A DNA stretch of 64,000 nucleotides from Paraburkholderia bannensis. GTDB taxonomy: Bacteria > Pseudomonadota > Gammaproteobacteria > Burkholderiales > Burkholderiaceae. The notes under the pieces were generated by a model. That model did no database searches, had not been told where the DNA came from, and saw only the letters and a list, made by a program, of their open reading frames with translations. How positions within the stretch are numbered: the stretch's first letter is position 1; each line of letters begins with the position of its first letter. Shown here one piece after another: positions 17,395 to 26,143 of this stretch. The stretch spans positions 1 through 64,000 of the forward strand of contig NZ_JACHBW010000014.1 of assembly GCF_014200455.1 (NCBI RefSeq). The letters are read 5' to 3'. Both the position numbers and the translations under genes were made by a program.

Positions 17395-18084
17395 ATGAGA
17401 AGGACGAGAGAGCAGTCGCTCGCATTGCGTAAAACGCTGCTCGACTGCGCGGAACAGATATTCGCGCGCAAGGGTTTCGCGCAAACCACGCTCGACGAAA
17501 TCGCCGCCAAAGCCGGTGTGACGCGCGGCGCGATCTACGTGCATTTCAGGAACAAGGCCGATGTGTTCGAAGCGCTGTTCGAGCGCCCCGATCTGTCGCT
17601 TGCGCCCTTCGATCTGCCCTCGCGGCCCGCCAGCATGCGGCCGATGGCGTGGCTCACGCAGGAATTGCGCGGCAAGCTCAAACGGATGCTGGGCAATCGC
17701 TCGGCGCGACGGCTCTACGGCATCGCGCTGGCGGACGCCGAATCGGTGCGCCGTAACGCGGCCCTCGCCAAACGCATGGAACTGGCGGTGGCAAACGCCG
17801 AAACGAAAATCGCCGATGTGCTCGGCGATGCGGCGCGCGGCGGCGAGATCGACAGTGCGCTCGACACGCACGCATCGGCGCGCTTTATCTACGCAGCGCT
17901 CACCGGGTTCTTCTGCCGCGAACTATCGGGCGGCCAGCCCGGCGCCGACGATACGCTCGTCGCGCGCGTGGTCGATACGGTGCTGTGTTGCGTACAGCTC
18001 AGCACTCCAGATCATCTTGCTCCGCAGGCCGTGCGCCGTGTTGACTGTGTGGACGCCGCCATTCAACCCGCCTTGCGCGGATAA
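17395..18084 (+). CDS. TetR-family repressor of the efflux operon (AcrR/BpeR type)
   Basis: A 229-residue TetR regulator. The N-terminal HTH (MRRTREQSLALRKTLLDCAE, with TTLDEIAAKAGVTRGAIYVHF) is almost the AcrR pattern. The remaining helices form the ligand-binding and dimer domain. It is divergent from the RND operon, the standard arrangement for local repressors such as BpeR and AcrR. The last 22 bases overlap the 3' end of the facing sensor-kinase gene, so the C-terminal tail may be an extension. Confidence 0.88.
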   Translation: MRRTREQSLALRKTLLDCAEQIFARKGFAQTTLDEIAAKAGVTRGAIYVHFRNKADVFEALFERPDLSLAPFDLPSRPASMRPMAWLTQELRGKLKRMLGNRSARRLYGIALADAESVRRNAALAKRMELAVANAETKIADVLGDAARGGEIDSALDTHASARFIYAALTGFFCRELSGGQPGADDTLVARVVDTVLCCVQLSTPDHLAPQAVRRVDCVDAAIQPALRG

Positions 18085-19331
18085 GGAAAGCTCATCGTCA
18101 CGACCAGGCCGCCTTGCGCGGCATTGGTCACGTCCATCGCGCCATCGTGATGACGCACGAGCCGGCGCACGATCGCCAGCCCCAGTCCGCAATGGGCTTC
18201 GCCGCTGCGCGCGGCGTCCAGCCGCACGAACGGGCGCTGCACGCGATGCAGATCGTCTTCGGGCACGCCCGCGCCGTGATCTCGCACACGCAGCACGTAG
18301 CGCCCTTCTTCCTTTGAGGTGGACACTTCCACCGGCGGCTCGCCATAGGTGAGCGCGTTTTCGATCAGGTTCGACAGAATGCGGTCGAGATCGACAGCGG
18401 GCAACTGGAAGCCCTCGCCCGCGCGCAGATCGAGTTTGACGAGCGCTTCGTCGTCCTGTTGCGCGCCGTAATCGCGGCGGCAATGCTCATCGACACCCAC
18501 CAAAGCCGATTGATTCACGCTCTCGCGCGCGAAGTCCAGGAACTGCGTGACGATGCGCGACATCGATTCGGTCTCGCGCAGGAAGGCGGCGCGGTCCGTA
18601 TCAGTGGTGAGCAGATCGGCGCGCAACTGCATGCGCGTGATGGGCGTGCGCAGATCGTGCGCGATGCCCGCCAGCATGACGGCGCGCTCGCGCTCCGCTT
18701 CCGCGAGTTCGCTCACCATGTCGTTGAAATCGCTGGCTAGTTCACGTATTTCGCGCGGCCCCGCTTCTTCCACGCGATGCACGCCGCGGCCGATACGATA
18801 TTCGCGCGCGGCCCGCGCCAGCGAGCGTACGGGACGCTGCACCTGCCACGCGAACACCACCGCCACGATGATCGCGCCAATCAAGGTCAGCGCCGAAAAA
18901 CCCTTGAAATGGCTGAGCGGCGGCATAAATGCGGGCAACACGATCCAGTACGACGCGCCCTGTTTGCGCACCCACACGCCGCCGTTGTCGGGCTCGACCA
19001 CGACGTGGCTGCCCGGTCCAAGGCGCGGGCGCAGCGTCTCTTCGAACGGACCGTTGGTATCGGCGCAAGGCGCGGGACAACCCGCGGCGATGGCACGGTC
19101 CACGCCGACGTACTGGATGCCCAGCGTCTTCGCCACTTGATCCGAGAGCACGGGATCGCGCTCGCGCACCTGCGCGGCCACCACCATATAGTCGATCGAG
19201 CGCTGCGCATCGATGCGCGCGCGCGCCTGGTCGATCAGCAACAGCGCCGCGAAATGCGCCGCGACGATCAGACCGATCGTCATCAGCGAAAGCCGGACAA
19301 ACAGCGTGTCAAAGGTCCGCTTGATCTGCAT
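18063..19331 (-). CDS. Sensor histidine kinase, EnvZ-like
   Basis: A 422-residue inner-membrane kinase. TM1 is at about 14-34, a periplasmic loop of about 105 residues carries a Cys pair (CPAPC, 85 and 89), TM2 is at 146-165, and a HAMP domain follows. The H-box is AGIAHDLRTPITRMQL with His225; the N-box is NLIENALTYG with Asn325; G-boxes are DHGAGVP and GLGLAIV. The ATG at 19331 lies one base after the regulator stop (TGA-A-ATG), so the two are co-translated. The protein starts MQIKRTFDTLFVRLSL. The signal is unknown; adjacency to an efflux operon may be chance. Confidence 0.9.
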   Translation of the reverse strand: MQIKRTFDTLFVRLSLMTIGLIVAAHFAALLLIDQARARIDAQRSIDYMVVAAQVRERDPVLSDQVAKTLGIQYVGVDRAIAAGCPAPCADTNGPFEETLRPRLGPGSHVVVEPDNGGVWVRKQGASYWIVLPAFMPPLSHFKGFSALTLIGAIIVAVVFAWQVQRPVRSLARAAREYRIGRGVHRVEEAGPREIRELASDFNDMVSELAEAERERAVMLAGIAHDLRTPITRMQLRADLLTTDTDRAAFLRETESMSRIVTQFLDFARESVNQSALVGVDEHCRRDYGAQQDDEALVKLDLRAGEGFQLPAVDLDRILSNLIENALTYGEPPVEVSTSKEEGRYVLRVRDHGAGVPEDDLHRVQRPFVRLDAARSGEAHCGLGLAIVRRLVRHHDGAMDVTNAAQGGLVVTMSFPYPRKAG

Positions 19332-19332
19332 T

Positions 19333-20079
19333 TCAGTCGGCGTCCTGAGCGGCGTTGTTATCGACGTCTTCATCGGGCACGAACATATAGCCGACACCGC
19401 GCATGGTCTGCAGGCGGCGCGGGTTGGACGGATCGACTTCGATCAGACGGCGCAGGCGCCAGACCGGCACGTCGATGCCGCGCTCGGTCACTTCCGCACC
19501 CGGCCCGTGCAACAGGTCGAGCAGGCGCGAACGCGAGAGCGTTTCCATCGGATGCAGCGCGAACACTTCGAGCATGGCGTATTCGCTGCCGGTGAGCTTG
19601 ATGGGCTCGCCGTCGCGCAACAGCGTGCGGGTGGCGAAGTTCAGCTCGAACGGGCCGAAGCGGCACGGCGCGCGGCGCTCGGCGGGCGCGCCGCGATCGG
19701 GGTCGCCCTGGCGGCGCAGCACGGCGCGAATGCGCGCGAGCAGTTCCTGCGGCATGAAGGGCTTGCCCAGGTAATCGTCGGCGCCCAGTTCGAGGCCGAC
19801 CACGCGGTCGGTGCCGTCGCTACGGGCCGTGAGCATGATGACGGGAATACGGTCTCCGCGCCCGCGCAACTCTTTCAGCGCGGTGAGGCCGTCGACGCCA
19901 GGCATCATCACGTCGAGCACGATGACCGAGGGGCGCTCGCGTTCGAGTCGGCGCTCAAGCTGCATTGCATCGTGCAGCACGGAAAATTCGATATTGCGTT
20001 GCTGGAAGAAGACGCGCAGGAGATCGCGCAAGGCTTCGTCGTCGTCGACCAGCAGGACCTGGAACTCAGGATCGGACAT
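19333..20079 (-). CDS. OmpR-family response regulator
   Basis: A 248-residue two-domain regulator. The receiver has Asp12-Asp13, the phosphorylation site Asp56 (VIVLDVMMPG), Thr84 and Lys106. The C-terminal winged helix (about 150-240) ends RLQTMRGVGYMFVP. GGAGG lies eight bases ahead of the ATG at 20079. It precedes the kinase gene by one base. The partner kinase is EnvZ-like, but the gene neighbourhood does not show whether this is the true OmpR of the organism. Confidence 0.9.
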   Translation of the reverse strand: MSDPEFQVLLVDDDEALRDLLRVFFQQRNIEFSVLHDAMQLERRLERERPSVIVLDVMMPGVDGLTALKELRGRGDRIPVIMLTARSDGTDRVVGLELGADDYLGKPFMPQELLARIRAVLRRQGDPDRGAPAERRAPCRFGPFELNFATRTLLRDGEPIKLTGSEYAMLEVFALHPMETLSRSRLLDLLHGPGAEVTERGIDVPVWRLRRLIEVDPSNPRRLQTMRGVGYMFVPDEDVDNNAAQDAD

Positions 20080-20190
20080 CGGGTGCGCCTCCGGAAACGG
20101 CAAGGCAACGGTCAACGTGCCGGGATACGGTTATGTGCTGCAAATTCAGTGGCAAGGCGGGTGAGTCGTTAGGGTAAAGCGGTGCGGATC

Positions 20191-20220
20191 TGCGTGAATC
20201 GGCGTGAATCGGCGTGAATC
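20191..20220. repeat. Three 10-bp tandem repeats (GGCGTGAATC)
   Basis: Three consecutive 10-base units, the last two identical, lie in the 211-base gap between the response-regulator promoter and the end of hipA. Nothing else is seen in this gap. Confidence 0.75.
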
Positions 20221-20291
20221 AGGTCACCGCGACTATTTTGCCCTGGCGGCGCCTGTCCCGACGGAACGCATGCGTGAACTCGCGGTACAAC

Positions 20292-21620
20292 TCACGACGC
20301 CGCGAGCCGCTGGGCCGAAAAGCGCAGCCCGTCGAACAGACGCTCGGCGACGCGTTGCGGAAAGCCTTCGGGCAGGTTCGCTCCAACGGTATCGATCACC
20401 TTTGGCGTGCGTTCGACGAGGCGCTCGATGATCGGCGCGGCATCGGGACCGTAGTGGCACAGCTGCGCGGTAGCGTCGAAGTGCGCGCGCGTCACGTCGC
20501 GCATGCGGTAATGGCGGCTCTTGCCCCACACGGCCATCGCGAGCGTGGCCTTGTGCCACGACCATTGATTGCCGCCGTCGCCCTCCACCGGCCAGATCGA
20601 CATGACGTCGTAGAGCGGCGCGAGTTGAAAACGCCCGCCCGCCAGCAGGCGCAGGCTGAAATTCTTGGCGTGGCCGTCGGGCGCGGCCATCATCCAGAAG
20701 GCGATCTGCGCGGCCAGAAAGGTTTCGATATCCTCGCGCGCCGCTTGCGACTGGCGCAGAAGATCGGCGATCTCGCGCACGCCGGGGCCGCCCTGCGCTT
20801 CGTACTTGAGATGGGGCGCCACGCCCAGCGCCTGGCAAAAATCTTCCTGCGGCAAGCGTAGCAACGCGCCGCTGCGCGAGACGGCGCGATCGAAACGCTC
20901 GACCGCCAGCACCTTCTGCGCGCCAAAGGTCGCAATGCTCGCCGACGAGACCGGCAGCCCATAGGCCTTGAGCACGGCCAGACACAGCCACTCGTTTTCG
21001 ACCGAGGTATTGAAGTCCACCTTGCGATGGCCGATGAAACCAAGCGGCAGCTTGAGGATGTGCGTGGTGGGCGTCGCGCCGTGCGGCAGCAGCCAGCGGC
21101 CCGCGTGATAGAGCAGCGCGGTCTTTTCCTGCGCGCCGGCCAGCGAAATGCGCAGTTCTTCTTCGGTGTCGCCAACGCCGGGCAGCACCGCGCCCGAGGT
21201 CTCCAGCAGCAGCTTTTCGATGGCGGCATCGTCGAGCGGCGTGCCGTCGATATGCGCGAGCGGCGCGGGCGTTTCGTCCTCATCGAGCAGTTGCACCGCG
21301 CCCACGCAGTCGCGCCCGATCGCCTTGAGCAGAGCGAAGGCCTCGATGGAATCCGTGCGAAAGCGCGCGGCGATACGGCGGCGGATCACCGCGCTATCGG
21401 GCAGCAGATTGTCGAAGTAGTGATAGACGCGCGTGCCGCGCAACGGGCGCTCGCCCACGCCGAACGGCAGCGAAAGCGACAGCGGACGCCCTGCTTCCGA
21501 CGCCTTCCAGCGCGCGTCGTAACGCAGTTCGGCCTCGCCCGCGCCGGTCAGCGTCCAGCTGCCGACGCGCTCGCCATTAGCCCAGATCGACAGGGTGCGC
21601 GAATGCGATTTGCGGCCCAT
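20292..21620 (-). CDS. hipA: HipA serine/threonine kinase toxin
   Basis: A 442-residue HipA. E. coli HipA phosphorylates glutamyl-tRNA synthetase and causes persistence. Signatures seen here: the autophosphorylation loop SLAGAQEKTALL (Ser equivalent to Ser150), ILKLP for ATP binding, the catalytic loop PDGHAKNFSL, and YDVMS for metal binding. All are intact, so the kinase should be active. It lies three bases after the hipB stop (TAGCCGATG), the standard antitoxin-toxin order. Confidence 0.92.
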   Translation of the reverse strand: MGRKSHSRTLSIWANGERVGSWTLTGAGEAELRYDARWKASEAGRPLSLSLPFGVGERPLRGTRVYHYFDNLLPDSAVIRRRIAARFRTDSIEAFALLKAIGRDCVGAVQLLDEDETPAPLAHIDGTPLDDAAIEKLLLETSGAVLPGVGDTEEELRISLAGAQEKTALLYHAGRWLLPHGATPTTHILKLPLGFIGHRKVDFNTSVENEWLCLAVLKAYGLPVSSASIATFGAQKVLAVERFDRAVSRSGALLRLPQEDFCQALGVAPHLKYEAQGGPGVREIADLLRQSQAAREDIETFLAAQIAFWMMAAPDGHAKNFSLRLLAGGRFQLAPLYDVMSIWPVEGDGGNQWSWHKATLAMAVWGKSRHYRMRDVTRAHFDATAQLCHYGPDAAPIIERLVERTPKVIDTVGANLPEGFPQRVAERLFDGLRFSAQRLAAS

Positions 21621-21623
21621 CGG

Positions 21624-21890
21624 CTACCACTCCGGCCCGTCTTCGCGGGCTTCGTATTGCGGCGTTTGGCCGTGGCGCGTCTGCACGCACAGTTCGAGAT
21701 CGTAGAGCGCGAATAGCGCCAGCATCTGTTCGAGCGAGATGCTGGCCGTGCCGGTGGTTTCCAGCGCGGACAGGCGCGGCTGGCCGATGCCGAGCCGGGC
21801 CGCGACCTGCGTCTGGGTCAGGCCGCGCTCTTTTCTGGCCGAATGGAGGATCTCAGCCAGTCCCGCCGGCGTATGGACGATGATCTTCAT
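21624..21890 (-). CDS. hipB: HipB antitoxin, Xre-family DNA-binding protein
   Basis: An 88-residue HTH protein starting MKIIVHTPAGLAEIL. The HTH covers about residues 10-60 (RKERGLTQTQVAARLGIGQPRLSALE). The start at 21890 has AGGA eight bases ahead; a longer frame to 21968 would run through the operator. HipB neutralises HipA and represses the operon. The C-terminal tail after CVQTRHG is short and polar. Confidence 0.9.
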   Translation of the reverse strand: MKIIVHTPAGLAEILHSARKERGLTQTQVAARLGIGQPRLSALETTGTASISLEQMLALFALYDLELCVQTRHGQTPQYEAREDGPEW

Positions 21891-21932
21891 GCGATATTCC
21901 TGTAAAGCATAAAACGAATCTATGCCTGTAGA

Positions 21933-21981
21933 CGATATCTTAACAATATCGCTGACGAGCATAAACAAGAAATATCGCTGA
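21933..21981. promoter_or_regulatory. Candidate HipB operators upstream of hipB
   Basis: CGATAT-N7-ATATCG (21933-21951) is a perfect dyad. AATATCGCTGA also occurs twice as a direct repeat at 21945-21955 and 21971-21981, 26 bases apart. Both lie 43-91 bases upstream of hipB, as expected for cooperative binding by HipB dimers. Confidence 0.55.
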
Positions 21982-22049
21982 TACCAATAATACCGGTAGG
22001 CAGATCAAGAAATCGATCAAGAAACGACCCAGCAAGCCGATCGGACAGC

Positions 22050-23429
22050 TCAGGCCGAAGCCGCCACCTCCTGACGGAACGATGCGCCCGCATGCCGCTG
22101 CGGCAGCGTATCGCCCTGCCCGAACAGCTTCTTGCGCAGCGTGCCCTCCTCGTACGCCGTTTTGTAGATGCCGCGATTCTGTAATTCGGGCACGATCAGA
22201 TCGACGAAATCCTCATAGCTTTCGGGCACCACGGTGCGGCTCAGATTGAAACCGTCCACATCGGCCTCGTCAACCCAGGCCTGCAACTCGTCGGCGACCT
22301 GGGCCGGCGTGCCGACGATGGCCGGATAGCGCCCGCCCAGCTCGAACATCTCCAGCAGCGAGCGGCGCGTCCAGCCGTGCTGCTTTGCCGTACGCGTAGC
22401 CGATTCGATGGCGTTGCCCGGCGTGTAGTCGACCGGCTCGTCCAGATCGTACTGGGCGTAATCGATGCCCGTGCTCGCCGCGAAATGCGCCAGTCCCGCC
22501 TCACGGCTCGCATAACGCCGATAATCCGCGTACTTCTCGTGCGCCTCGCGCTCAGTGGCGCCCGTCACCACCGCCGCGCCGACGAACACCTTCACATCGT
22601 CGGCACGCCGCCCGGCGCGCACCAGTTGCTCGCGCAGCGCGCGCACCGTCTCGCGCCCCACCGCGCGGTTGGGCGGCGAGATGAACACGCATTCGGCGTG
22701 ACGCGCGGCGAAGCGCTGCCCGCGTCCCGAACTGCCCGCCTGGAACAGCACCGGCGTGCGCTGCGGTGAAGGCTCGGCCAGATGGTAGCCATCGACGTTG
22801 TAGTAGCGCCCCGCATGCTGCACGCGATGCACCTTCGCCGGATCCGCGTACACGCGCGCGGCCTTGTCGCGCAGCACCGCATCGGCTTCCCAACTGCCTT
22901 CCCAAAGCTTGTAGAGCACGTCGAGGTACTCGTCGGCACGCTCGTAGCGCTCATCGTGCGGCAATTGCTCCGACACGCCCATCGCCCGCGCCGCGCTGTC
23001 CAGATAGCCGGTCACGATATTCCAGCCGATACGCCCCTGCGTCAGATGATCGAGCGTGGAGAAACGCCGCGCCAGCAGATACGGCGCTTCATAGGTGAGA
23101 TTAACCGTCACGCCGAAACCCAGATGCTGCGTGACCGCCGCCATCGCCGGCACGAGCAGCGTGGGATCGTTCACGGGCAACTGGATCGACTCGCGCAGCG
23201 TCACATCGACATTGCGCTGATATACGTCGTAGACGCCGACGATATCGGCCAGAAAGAGGCCATCGAACAGGCCGCGTTCGAGCGTGCGAGCGAGATCGGT
23301 CCAATAGGCGATCTTGCGGTAATCCGCCGACCGGTCGCGCGGATGCGTCCACAGCCCATGATTGATATGACCCACGCAATTCATATTGAACGCGTTGAGC
23401 AGGAGCGTCTTTTTGTTCGCTTGTGCCAT
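22050..23429 (-). CDS. LLM-class FMNH2-dependent monooxygenase (NtaA/SnaA/DszA family)
   Basis: A 459-residue bacterial-luciferase-like monooxygenase of the NtaA/SnaA/SoxA(DszA) subfamily. Members use FMNH2 from a separate reductase to open aminopolycarboxylates, sulfones or related sulfur compounds. The start MAQANKKTLLLNAFNMNCVGHINHG is typical, with GLFDGLFLADIVG, GRIGWNIVTGY and QAGSSGRGQ further on. The ATG at 23429 is right for the family; the frame stays open further upstream but only over the neighbouring gene. With the two SfnB-like genes just upstream it suggests use of organosulfur compounds as a sulfur source. Confidence 0.88.
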   Translation of the reverse strand: MAQANKKTLLLNAFNMNCVGHINHGLWTHPRDRSADYRKIAYWTDLARTLERGLFDGLFLADIVGVYDVYQRNVDVTLRESIQLPVNDPTLLVPAMAAVTQHLGFGVTVNLTYEAPYLLARRFSTLDHLTQGRIGWNIVTGYLDSAARAMGVSEQLPHDERYERADEYLDVLYKLWEGSWEADAVLRDKAARVYADPAKVHRVQHAGRYYNVDGYHLAEPSPQRTPVLFQAGSSGRGQRFAARHAECVFISPPNRAVGRETVRALREQLVRAGRRADDVKVFVGAAVVTGATEREAHEKYADYRRYASREAGLAHFAASTGIDYAQYDLDEPVDYTPGNAIESATRTAKQHGWTRRSLLEMFELGGRYPAIVGTPAQVADELQAWVDEADVDGFNLSRTVVPESYEDFVDLIVPELQNRGIYKTAYEEGTLRKKLFGQGDTLPQRHAGASFRQEVAASA

Positions 23430-23440
23430 GGTTGCAGACC

Positions 23441-24694
23441 TCACAAAGCGCCGTGGCGCGGCGGCAGCGCATCGTTCAGATAGAAGTTGCCGATCGCGTG
23501 ATACTTCCAGCGCACCGGGTCGTGCAGCGTGTGCGTGCGCGCGTTGCGCCAGAAACGGTCGAGACCCAGACCGTCGAGCGTCGCCGCCGTGCCCGCGAGT
23601 TCGAACAGGCGCGAACCGGCGTCGAGCGAAATCGTGGTGGTGAGCGCGCGCGCCTCGGCCACCGCAATCGAGGCTTCGGCGACCGATTGCTCGTTGGGCG
23701 CGGCCTGCGCGGCATCGACGAAACGGCCTGCGCGCCGCACCAGCGCCTCGGCGGCGCTCAGACGCGCGGACAGATCGCCGAACTGCGCGATGGTGAGCGG
23801 GTCGTCGGCGGCGCGCTCGACCTTCGCGTCGATCCACGGACGCGAGCGTTCGCGCACGAAACGCAGCCCGGCGTCGAATGCGCCGCGCGCCTGGCCCAGA
23901 TCGATCGCCGCGTGAATGATCTGCGCGAGCGGGCCGATGGTGGTCGCGCGCTCGAACGAAGTCTGGAACGGCACGATCCATTCCTGCTCCACGCGCACCC
24001 CGTCGAACTGCACCGATCCGCTGCCCGTCACGCGTTGGCCGAAGCCGTCCCAGTCGTCGGTGATCGTCACGCCATCGGCTGCGCGCGGCACGAACACGAG
24101 ATACGTCACGTCGCGCCCGGCCTCCTCGCTCACCACCAGCGTGGGAATCCAGTGTGCATAGAGCGCGCCGGTGCAGTAGAACTTGCGCCCGTCGATGCGC
24201 CAGCCCTGTGCGTCGCGCGAAAGCCGCGTGCGACGCACGAAATCCTTGTGGCCGATCTCCGCCAGCGCGTTGCCGAAGCGTTCGCCAGCCAGCACGCGGT
24301 CGTAGAAAAAGCGCTTCTGTTCCTCGCTGCCGCCCACGCGCAGCACTTCGAGCGCGTAGAAGTGATTCTGCGGGATCTGTCCCAGCGAGCCGTCCGCCGC
24401 CGCGATGGTCGCCGTGACCTCGGCCAGCGTGCCGCTGTTCACGCCCGGACCGCCGAATTCGCGCGGTACCGTGATCGCCCACAGCCCGCTTGCCACGAAG
24501 GCGTCGAGTTCGTCCCAGGGCAAACGGCGCTCGCGGTCGCGCAACGCTGCGTCCTGCGCGAAGTCATGGGCCAGGCGCTGTGCCACGGCGATGGCCTGCG
24601 CATCGCTTGCGATACGCGCAGGCGTTTGTTGCGGGGCTCGCGCCGGCGGTTCGCCGCCGCGCTCCAGCAGCGCTGAAGAAATATCGACATTCAT
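23441..24694 (-). CDS. SfnB-family sulfur acquisition oxidoreductase, copy 1
   Basis: A 417-residue flavoenzyme with the acyl-CoA dehydrogenase fold, close to SfnB and DszC. These act as FMNH2-dependent oxygenases on sulfones and similar compounds rather than on CoA esters. Seen: WDELDAFVASGLWAITVPREFGG, IPQNHF, GRKFYCTGALYAHWIPT, and the C-terminal ARTHTLHDPVRWKYH motif. It lies 12 bases upstream of the LLM gene and shares the last motif with the second copy. Probably one transcript. Confidence 0.87.
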   Translation of the reverse strand: MNVDISSALLERGGEPPARAPQQTPARIASDAQAIAVAQRLAHDFAQDAALRDRERRLPWDELDAFVASGLWAITVPREFGGPGVNSGTLAEVTATIAAADGSLGQIPQNHFYALEVLRVGGSEEQKRFFYDRVLAGERFGNALAEIGHKDFVRRTRLSRDAQGWRIDGRKFYCTGALYAHWIPTLVVSEEAGRDVTYLVFVPRAADGVTITDDWDGFGQRVTGSGSVQFDGVRVEQEWIVPFQTSFERATTIGPLAQIIHAAIDLGQARGAFDAGLRFVRERSRPWIDAKVERAADDPLTIAQFGDLSARLSAAEALVRRAGRFVDAAQAAPNEQSVAEASIAVAEARALTTTISLDAGSRLFELAGTAATLDGLGLDRFWRNARTHTLHDPVRWKYHAIGNFYLNDALPPRHGAL

Positions 24695-24730
24695 GCTTCT
24701 ATTCCCGATCGGATTCTGTCCGATGCCTGT

Positions 24731-25993
24731 TCAATTCCACGAATGGCGCGCGGGTAGCGCACCGTTGAGGTGATAGTTGCCCAGCAGATGCAGCTTCCAG
24801 CGCACCGGATCGTGCAGCGTGTGCGTGCGCGCATTGCGCCAATGGCGGTCGAGGTTGTGCGCCGCTCGCGTCGCCGACGAGCCCGCGAGTTCGAACAGCT
24901 TTTCGCTCGCTTCCAGTGCGATGCGCGTGGTCAGCACCTTCGCCGCTGCGACCGCCACCGAGGCGCGCGCGCTGGCCTTCTCGCTCAGGCCGTTGCTGAA
25001 ACGCTCCACCGCGAGTTCGTCGAGCAGGCGCCCGGCGTCGAGCAGCACTTCATGCGCGGCGTGCAGATCGATCTGTAGACGGCCGATATCGGCGATGATG
25101 TAAGGATCGTCCGCGGCCCGCGCAACGCCCGAGTCCATCCACGGACGCGCGCGCTCGCGCACGAAGGCGATGGCGTCGGCAATCGCCGCCTGCGCGATGC
25201 CTTGATCGATGGCGGCCTGAATGATCTGCGAAGTCGGGCCGAAGAGACCCGGCTGATCCGCCAGTTGCCAGAGCGGCAAGACGTCTTGCGGGTCGATGGC
25301 GACGTTGTCGAAGCGCACCGTGCCGCTTGCCGTGGTCCGCTGGCCAAATGAGCTCCAGTCGTCGATCACGGTGAGACCCACGGCGTCGCGCGGCACCCAG
25401 ACCTGCACGGCACGGCCTTCGTCGTCGGTGGCGCGGGTGGGCACACGATGCGCGAACAAGGCGCCCGTCGAGTAGAAGCGCTCGCCGTTCAGGCGCAAGC
25501 CATCGGCTGTCGAGGAAAGACGCGTGGCGCCCTGCAGGATCGTGGGCGCAGCAACTGAACGGCGTTCCGGCCCGGCGTTGCCGAAGCGATGCCCCGCCAG
25601 CGCCTCGCCAAACAGGCGCTGCTTTTGCGCAGGCGATCCGCTTTCGCGCAACAAACCCAGCACACCGAAATGATTTTGCGGAATCTGCCCGAAGGCAGGA
25701 TCGGCTGCGCAGAGAATCACGAACACTTCCGCGAGCGTGGCGTACGAGACTTCCGCGCCACCGTATTCGCGCGGCACGGTGATCGCGCCCAGCCCGCTTT
25801 CGGACCAGCGCTCCAGTTCGTCCCACGGCAGCGCGCGTTCGCGGTCGCGCTGCGAAGCGCTGGATGCAACGGATTGCGCGAGCCCGCGCGCCGCTTCGAG
25901 CGCCTGGGCATCGTTGGCAATGCGCCTGACTCGGCGCGGATCGGGTAGCTGCGGCACACGCGCCGCGGCGTTGGAATGATCACTAGTGGGCAT
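24731..25993 (-). CDS. SfnB-family sulfur acquisition oxidoreductase, copy 2
   Basis: A 420-residue paralogue of the adjacent enzyme, with the same fold and the shared ends WDELERWSESGLGAITVPREYGG and ARTHTLHDPVRWKLH. The two differ enough to suggest different substrates. The start is uncertain: the ATG at 25993 (MPTSDHSN) lacks a clear Shine-Dalgarno sequence, while a GTG at 26026 has GAGAG ahead. It lies 36 bases upstream of copy 1. Confidence 0.85.
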   Translation of the reverse strand: MPTSDHSNAAARVPQLPDPRRVRRIANDAQALEAARGLAQSVASSASQRDRERALPWDELERWSESGLGAITVPREYGGAEVSYATLAEVFVILCAADPAFGQIPQNHFGVLGLLRESGSPAQKQRLFGEALAGHRFGNAGPERRSVAAPTILQGATRLSSTADGLRLNGERFYSTGALFAHRVPTRATDDEGRAVQVWVPRDAVGLTVIDDWSSFGQRTTASGTVRFDNVAIDPQDVLPLWQLADQPGLFGPTSQIIQAAIDQGIAQAAIADAIAFVRERARPWMDSGVARAADDPYIIADIGRLQIDLHAAHEVLLDAGRLLDELAVERFSNGLSEKASARASVAVAAAKVLTTRIALEASEKLFELAGSSATRAAHNLDRHWRNARTHTLHDPVRWKLHLLGNYHLNGALPARHSWN

Positions 25994-26143
25994 GGCAATT
26001 CGACTGACCAGATTGGCGTCCCGCACGCACTGACTCTCGATGTCACATGATGTCAGCGCTTGAACGCGGGTCCTGCTGGCATTTGAACAGTGCGAACTCC
26101 AATCCCCTACTAGTTTTTCTGCGATTGCATATGACGTTATCGG

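Noticed and set aside
22050..24482. 810-codon minus-strand frame
   Set aside because: Only the last 459 codons are the LLM monooxygenase; the front part overlaps the SfnB gene in another frame and is Arg-rich noise.
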